This document shows, in pieces, positions 6,124 to 9,874 of a stretch of DNA of 9,874 bases. Location of the stretch: positions 1 through 9,874 of the forward strand of contig QMLA01000015.1 in assembly GCA_003646585.1 (NCBI GenBank), read 5' to 3'. The translations under genes and the position numbers were made by a program. The notes below the pieces were generated by a model. The model saw only the letters and a program-made list of their open reading frames with translations, was not told the DNA's origin and made no database searches. Within the stretch, counting starts at the first letter, position 1; the number at the start of each line of letters is the position of its first letter. The stretch is from Deltaproteobacteria bacterium (lineage in GTDB: Bacteria > Desulfobacterota > B13-G15).

Positions 6124-7320
6124 ATGGGGCTGCCAAGGCTGAGACAGGTGGAGGCGATCCCCGTAAGGAGGGAAGGGGGGCTTTCCTTTCTGATCCGTGA
6201 TCCCTGGGGTGTCGCCCCCGAGGTGATGCTCTCAGAAAAAGCCTTCTTTTTGGCGAGTCTCCTTGACGGCAACAACACCCTGCGCGACCTTCAGGCCGAA
6301 TTCATGCGCAGATACGGTGAGCTCCTCTTCATGGAGGATCTGCAGAGGATTATAGATTATCTTGACGAGAATTTCCTGCTCGAATCACCGCGGTTTCAAA
6401 GGCGCATGCAGGAGATCAGAAAGGAATGGGAGGAAGCACCGCTTCGGGAACCGGCCTTCTCAGGAAGGGCCTACCCCGAGGATCCCCACAGGTTGCGGGA
6501 AAGGCTCGAGGGGTTCCTTGGGAAGGATCATCGCCCCTTGGATGGCCCCATCAGGGGGTTAGTAGCCCCCCACATAGACCTGGAAAGGGGCGGGGATTGT
6601 TACGGGGTGGCCTATTCGTCCCTTAAGGAATTGGAACCCCCCGAACTTGTGGTGATCCTGGGGACATGCCATGTGCCCATGGAGGGTCCCTTCGCCCTGA
6701 CCGACAAGGATTTCCTCACCCCCTTTGGAGTCGTCTCCACAGATAGGGAGGCCGTGAGGGCCTTAAGGGAAAGGTTGCCCTTTGACCCCCTTGGGGAATC
6801 CATCCTCCACAGGAGGGAACACACCATAGAGTTTCAGCTTCTGTTTTTACAGTTGCTCTGGGACAGTGCATTCAAGATCCTGCCCATCCTCTGCCGGTCC
6901 TTCACCAGGTACCTCAAGGGGGAATCTCCCGAGGAGGATGGGGATTTTTCGGCATTCATCGGGGCCCTGAGGGAAACCTTCCAGGGATACAGGGCCCTTT
7001 TGGTGATGAGCGCCGATTTGGCCCACATCGGTCCCCAGTTCGGTGATCCCTATCCCGTTGATCATGGCGAGCTCATGGTCGTGGAGCGAAAGGACAGGGA
7101 AATGCTCTCCCGGGTGGAGTCCGGGGATGCCCGGGGGTTTCTGGAGTACATAAGGGCAGAAGGGGACAGGCGCAGGATCTGTGGACTCCCGCCCATATAT
7201 GCGGGAGTCAAGGTCCTGGAACCCACCAGGGGGCTTCTGCTCGACTATCGGCAGTGGCGGGACCCGCAGGGCCTTGGGGCCGTCACGTTTTGTAGTCTGT
7301 TGCTCCTTGAGGGATCATGA
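6124..7320 (+). CDS. Memo-family (AmmeMemoRadiSam system B-like) protein with extra N-terminal domain
   Basis: This 398-residue protein has two parts. Residues about 112-398 are a Memo-like domain, related to extradiol dioxygenases: GRAYPEDP (114-121), GLVAPHID (145-152), VVILGTCH (176-183), EHTIEFQLLFLQ (232-243), MSADLAHIG (295-303) and CGLPPIYAGVKV (353-364). H150, H183 and C353 line up with the metal ligands described for human MEMO1, so a metal site is likely intact. Residues about 1-105 form a separate helical domain (SEKAFFLASLLDGNNTLRDLQAEF...EDLQRIIDYLDENFLL) resembling a PqqD-like or winged-helix module. Bacterial Memo proteins often travel with AMMECR1 and radical SAM partners; neither is visible here. 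The reaction is unknown. ATG 6124 gives the normal family opening (LRQVEAIPV). The stop overlaps the next start as ATGA. Confidence 0.87.
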   Translation: MGLPRLRQVEAIPVRREGGLSFLIRDPWGVAPEVMLSEKAFFLASLLDGNNTLRDLQAEFMRRYGELLFMEDLQRIIDYLDENFLLESPRFQRRMQEIRKEWEEAPLREPAFSGRAYPEDPHRLRERLEGFLGKDHRPLDGPIRGLVAPHIDLERGGDCYGVAYSSLKELEPPELVVILGTCHVPMEGPFALTDKDFLTPFGVVSTDREAVRALRERLPFDPLGESILHRREHTIEFQLLFLQLLWDSAFKILPILCRSFTRYLKGESPEEDGDFSAFIGALRETFQGYRALLVMSADLAHIGPQFGDPYPVDHGELMVVERKDREMLSRVESGDARGFLEYIRAEGDRRRICGLPPIYAGVKVLEPTRGLLLDYRQWRDPQGLGAVTFCSLLLLEGS

Positions 7321-9116
7321 AGAAGGGACCCATAGACCTCACAACCCGCAGGGCCCAATCCCTTTTGAAACTGGCCGAGAGGGATCCCATTGAGGCCGAG
7401 AGGCGTTTCAATGCCCTGCCCTTTTTTGAGAAGATGGCGATGGTTCTGAGCGTCAGGGGCAGGGATCGCGAAAGGCTCATCCTGCTTTCAAAGGAGCCCC
7501 ACAGGCTCGTCGAGCGAATGCCCGAAGAGGAGTTCTACTTTACGGTGAAGGAGATCGGGGAAGGGGATTCCTTGACCCTTCTGGAACTCGCCTCACCCAG
7601 GCAGATCGCCTTCTGTCTGGATCTGGAGGTGTGGAAGAAGAATCGCCTGAGGCCCCAGGACATGCTCAGGTGGATCGAGTTGCTCATGGACTGCGGGGAG
7701 GATAAGGCCGTTGAAGCTGTAAGGGCCCTGGACCAGGAACTCCTTGTCACCTTCCTCCAGCGTTACCTGAAGGTCTACAAACCCGACTCACCCATAGAGG
7801 AGGTGGAGCTTGATCGCGACGACCTCATCACCCTGGACCGCCATTACTACATCCACATCCGCTTCAGACAGGCCGAGGAGATCTTGGAGCGGTTCCTGGA
7901 CATGCTCTTCAGGCGGGACCAGGCCCTCTACCGCGATCTGCTGGAGGGCGTCCTCTGGGAGGTCCCCGGAGAGATCGAGGAACTGGCCAGGAGGTGGCGC
8001 CAGGGGAGGCTTGCCGACCGTGGCTTTCCCGAATGGGAAGATGCCATGGAAATATACCGCTTTGTGAGGCCGGAACTCGTGAGCATCGACAAGGGGATAA
8101 AGGAGACCTACGGGCCGGACGATGAAATGAAAAGGTGGGGGGAGGTGGGATCGAACTTTTATCTTCTGCCCCTGCCCAACGAATCCTTCCTCAAGGAGGT
8201 CCTCGAGGAGGCGTCACGACAGGGTCTGGACTGGCTCAAGGGGGAACTGGTCTACCTCTGCAATCGCGCAATGGTCGCCGACTCGGTGGATCCTTCCAAT
8301 CTCGATGCCGTAAGGGAACTCCTGTCCAGCGTATACGATTACCTGAACCTCGGCCTGAGTTACCTGGCCAGAGGTGATCCGAGGGAGGGCCTGAGGGCGG
8401 TGAGAAAACTCTACCTGAAGGAGATCTTCCAGGTGGGATTCAGCCTCACCTTGAGGCTGCGGCACCGGCTGGAACGCATCATAGCCAAAAGCCCCTGGCT
8501 TTCCGGAAACAAACGCAACCTTTCTCTCCTGGATCCCCCCTTGAGGGAGTTCGTCGGTGGCCTTCTCGGCAAAAAGCCCCTGCTTTATGAAGGGGTGTTT
8601 GATCCCTCTGGTTTGAGATACAGGACCTTCAGGACCCTCGAAGAGATAGCCCTTGCAGAAGACCTCATCGGCTATGTGGAAGCGATATCGGAACTGCACC
8701 ACCGCCTCTACGGATGGGAGCCCGAAGAGGTGAGGGGGATCGACCTCAAGGGCTGCCATCCCTCAAGCTTTCAAGACCTGACCTTTAAAGCCCTCACCCT
8801 CACGGCCTTAGCCCAAAGGGAAAGGAAAGGGGAGTTTCGGTTCCTTCCCCTTCCCCTTTCCGAGCTCAAGCCCTTCCTCCAGGGGGCCTTCCCGATCAAG
8901 GGGAACAGAACCGGAGAGGAACTCCGAAAGGAGTTCATAGATAGGGTGTGGGAATTCGTCAAGGGGCTGAGTGATCGCGAACCCAAAATGGCGGAATACA
9001 TCCGCAGGTTTTTCCGGGAGGCCCTTGAGGATCTCAGGAACGAGTACGGGGACGTGGATCTTTCAGCTCCCCTTGATCCCAGGTTCTTGCGACTTCTGGT
9101 CCTGAAGGAGGCCTGA
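7317..9116 (+). CDS. DUF6178-like protein of unknown function
   Basis: This 599-residue protein is soluble, strongly helical and rich in Leu, Arg and Glu, with no signal peptide or transmembrane segment. From memory it resembles DUF6178 proteins, largely confined to Desulfobacterota. Recognisable blocks are PEEEFYFTVKEIGEGDSLTLLELASPRQI (69-97), the WxK-x-RLxPxxMLRWIELL stretch (106-123), YRDLLEGVLWEVPGEIEELARRWRQGRLADRGFPEWEDAMEIY (205-247) and a C-terminal helical region with ELHHRLYGW. No catalytic motif stands out; the helical-repeat look suggests a scaffold or binding protein, but that is inference. It starts inside the Memo stop (ATGA, 7317-7320), after a GAGGG only 3 nt away, and ends TGATG into the next gene. 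This context ties it to the Memo operon. Confidence 0.8.
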   Translation: MKKGPIDLTTRRAQSLLKLAERDPIEAERRFNALPFFEKMAMVLSVRGRDRERLILLSKEPHRLVERMPEEEFYFTVKEIGEGDSLTLLELASPRQIAFCLDLEVWKKNRLRPQDMLRWIELLMDCGEDKAVEAVRALDQELLVTFLQRYLKVYKPDSPIEEVELDRDDLITLDRHYYIHIRFRQAEEILERFLDMLFRRDQALYRDLLEGVLWEVPGEIEELARRWRQGRLADRGFPEWEDAMEIYRFVRPELVSIDKGIKETYGPDDEMKRWGEVGSNFYLLPLPNESFLKEVLEEASRQGLDWLKGELVYLCNRAMVADSVDPSNLDAVRELLSSVYDYLNLGLSYLARGDPREGLRAVRKLYLKEIFQVGFSLTLRLRHRLERIIAKSPWLSGNKRNLSLLDPPLREFVGGLLGKKPLLYEGVFDPSGLRYRTFRTLEEIALAEDLIGYVEAISELHHRLYGWEPEEVRGIDLKGCHPSSFQDLTFKALTLTALAQRERKGEFRFLPLPLSELKPFLQGAFPIKGNRTGEELRKEFIDRVWEFVKGLSDREPKMAEYIRRFFREALEDLRNEYGDVDLSAPLDPRFLRLLVLKEA

Positions 9117-9775
9117 TGTTGGCTCCTGCCGAATTGCTGCAGGCAGCCGAGGATCTCCGCTGGCTCCTCTCAAGGGGCTATCCCCGAGATGCCTCCATCA
9201 CCCTGGTGGGGAACCGCTATGGGCTCCCAAAACCCCTGAGGGAGATCCTCAAAAGAGGGGTCATGTCCCCTGAGGTGGCCGAAAGCAGAAGGATGAAGGC
9301 CGTCGACCCCTCGGCCATAAGGGGGGAGAGGCTCGCCCTTGATGGCCACAACGTCCTGATAACCTTAAGGAGCGCCTTGAGGGGAGAGACGGTCCTGTGG
9401 GGCGATGACGGCTTTCTGAGGGATATCGCGGGGGTTTCGGCCGGCTTCAAGATGGACGAGTATTCCCGGAGGGCCCTGGAGCTCACGCTGCAGGACCTCC
9501 TCGACCTTCGTCCCTCCGAGGTCCTGTTCCTTTTGGATGCTCCCATGAGCAGGAGCCGCGAACTGGCAAGGGCCATAAGCGCGGAGTTACAGAAAAGGGG
9601 GCTTAAGGGGAGGGGTGAGGCGGTGCCGGTGCCTGAAAGGATCCTCAAGGGCTTTGAGGGGATCGTCTGCTCGGGCGATGGGGATGTCATTGACAATGCT
9701 CGGCGGGTCTTCGATCTCGCAGGACACATCGTCAGACAGAGGGGGATATGTCATGTCCTGAGGCTCAAGGATTGA
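9116..9775 (+). CDS. COG2454-type protein (DUF434 plus DUF5616)
   Basis: This 219-residue protein has two domains. Residues about 5-60 match DUF434 (AEDLRWLLSRGYPRDASITLVGNRYGL...LREILKRGVM). Residues about 70-215 match DUF5616 (ALDGHNVLITLRSAL, DDGFLRDIAG, VLFLLDAPMSRSRELA, CSGDGDVIDNA). The function is not established. The acidic positions D76 in DGHN, D141 after a hydrophobic strand, and D188/D190/D193 in SGDGDVID resemble the spacing in NYN/PIN-type nucleases, which makes a metal-dependent nuclease a fair hypothesis but no more. The start is firm: GGAGG at 9107-9111 lies 4 nt before ATG 9116, which overlaps the previous stop as TGATG. The gene's end overlaps the start of the next gene by 28 bp. 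Confidence 0.85.
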   Translation: MLAPAELLQAAEDLRWLLSRGYPRDASITLVGNRYGLPKPLREILKRGVMSPEVAESRRMKAVDPSAIRGERLALDGHNVLITLRSALRGETVLWGDDGFLRDIAGVSAGFKMDEYSRRALELTLQDLLDLRPSEVLFLLDAPMSRSRELARAISAELQKRGLKGRGEAVPVPERILKGFEGIVCSGDGDVIDNARRVFDLAGHIVRQRGICHVLRLKD

Positions 9776-9874
9776 AGGAGGAGGTCCGGCGAAGGGTCCG
9801 GAACCTGAGGGTCTCGATGGAAAGGGAAGGCTTTGAGGCGGCCCTGATCCTTCAGAAGGTCGATCTCTTCTACC
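9748..9874 (+). CDS. M24/creatinase-type peptidase, N-terminal fragment
   Basis: Only 42 codons are inside the window. The sequence RRVRNLRVSMEREGFEAALILQKVDLFY is the usual opening of the creatinase N-terminal domain found in Xaa-Pro aminopeptidases and dipeptidases (R-x2-x-L-R-x2-M-x3-G-x-D/E-A-x-L-I...N-x-x-Y). The metal-binding peptidase domain would lie beyond the end, so activity cannot be judged. ATG 9748 has a G-rich ribosome site just upstream (9739-9746) and overlaps the preceding gene; an in-frame TTG at 9772, just before that gene ends, is an alternative. The overlap places it in the same operon as the Memo, DUF6178-like and COG2454 genes. The family call is moderately secure from the N-terminal pattern alone. 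Confidence 0.7.
   Translation, partial: MSCPEAQGLKEEVRRRVRNLRVSMEREGFEAALILQKVDLFY

Noticed and set aside
107..9770. Frequent CTTGAG and CTCAAG words that could be a Chi-like or uptake signal
   Set aside because: The form follows the coding content (Leu-Glu as CTT GAG, Leu-Lys as CTC AAG), so codon-pair preference explains it.

Overview
The window is densely coding (roughly 57-60% G+C by eye) with heavy use of AGG (Arg) and ATA (Ile), overlapping genes and almost no intergenic space. Gene content and style suggest a bacterium, probably a thermophilic member of Desulfobacterota (deltaproteobacteria) or a near relative. This lineage call is inference; it rests on a DUF6178-type protein, a long-form HflX and the codon habits. 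I see no tRNA, rRNA, CRISPR array, insertion sequence or phage gene.

Region 1 (1-3727, + strand): the 3' end of an RluA/RluD-type pseudouridine synthase, then pgeF (YfiH/laccase-domain family) and a YggT-family membrane protein, each overlapping the previous gene. After 42 bp come two GT4-type glycosyltransferases joined by an ATGA overlap.

Region 2 (3717-6052, - strand): a HEPN-domain protein is followed by hflX, then a rho-independent terminator, then a 65-residue HTH-like small protein that meets the second glycosyltransferase tail to tail. The HEPN and hflX genes lie in the same reading frame and are separated by one TGA. The conserved HflX N-terminal domain begins immediately after that TGA, yet no ATG, GTG or TTG exists in that frame until 90 codons later. 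hflX therefore needs an AUC start, a +1 frameshift from an ATG that overlaps the HEPN stop, or a base error in the sequence. This is the clearest anomaly in the window.

Region 3 (6124-end, + strand): a run of overlapping genes reading a Memo-family protein with an extra N-terminal domain, a DUF6178-like protein, a COG2454 (DUF434 plus DUF5616) protein, and the start of an M24/creatinase-type peptidase. The tight overlaps indicate one translationally coupled operon. At least three of the four proteins have no established role in bacteria, so this is the best candidate for an undescribed system. The 71-bp divergent gap before it carries a plausible promoter with a perfect 5-bp-arm inverted repeat between its two boxes.
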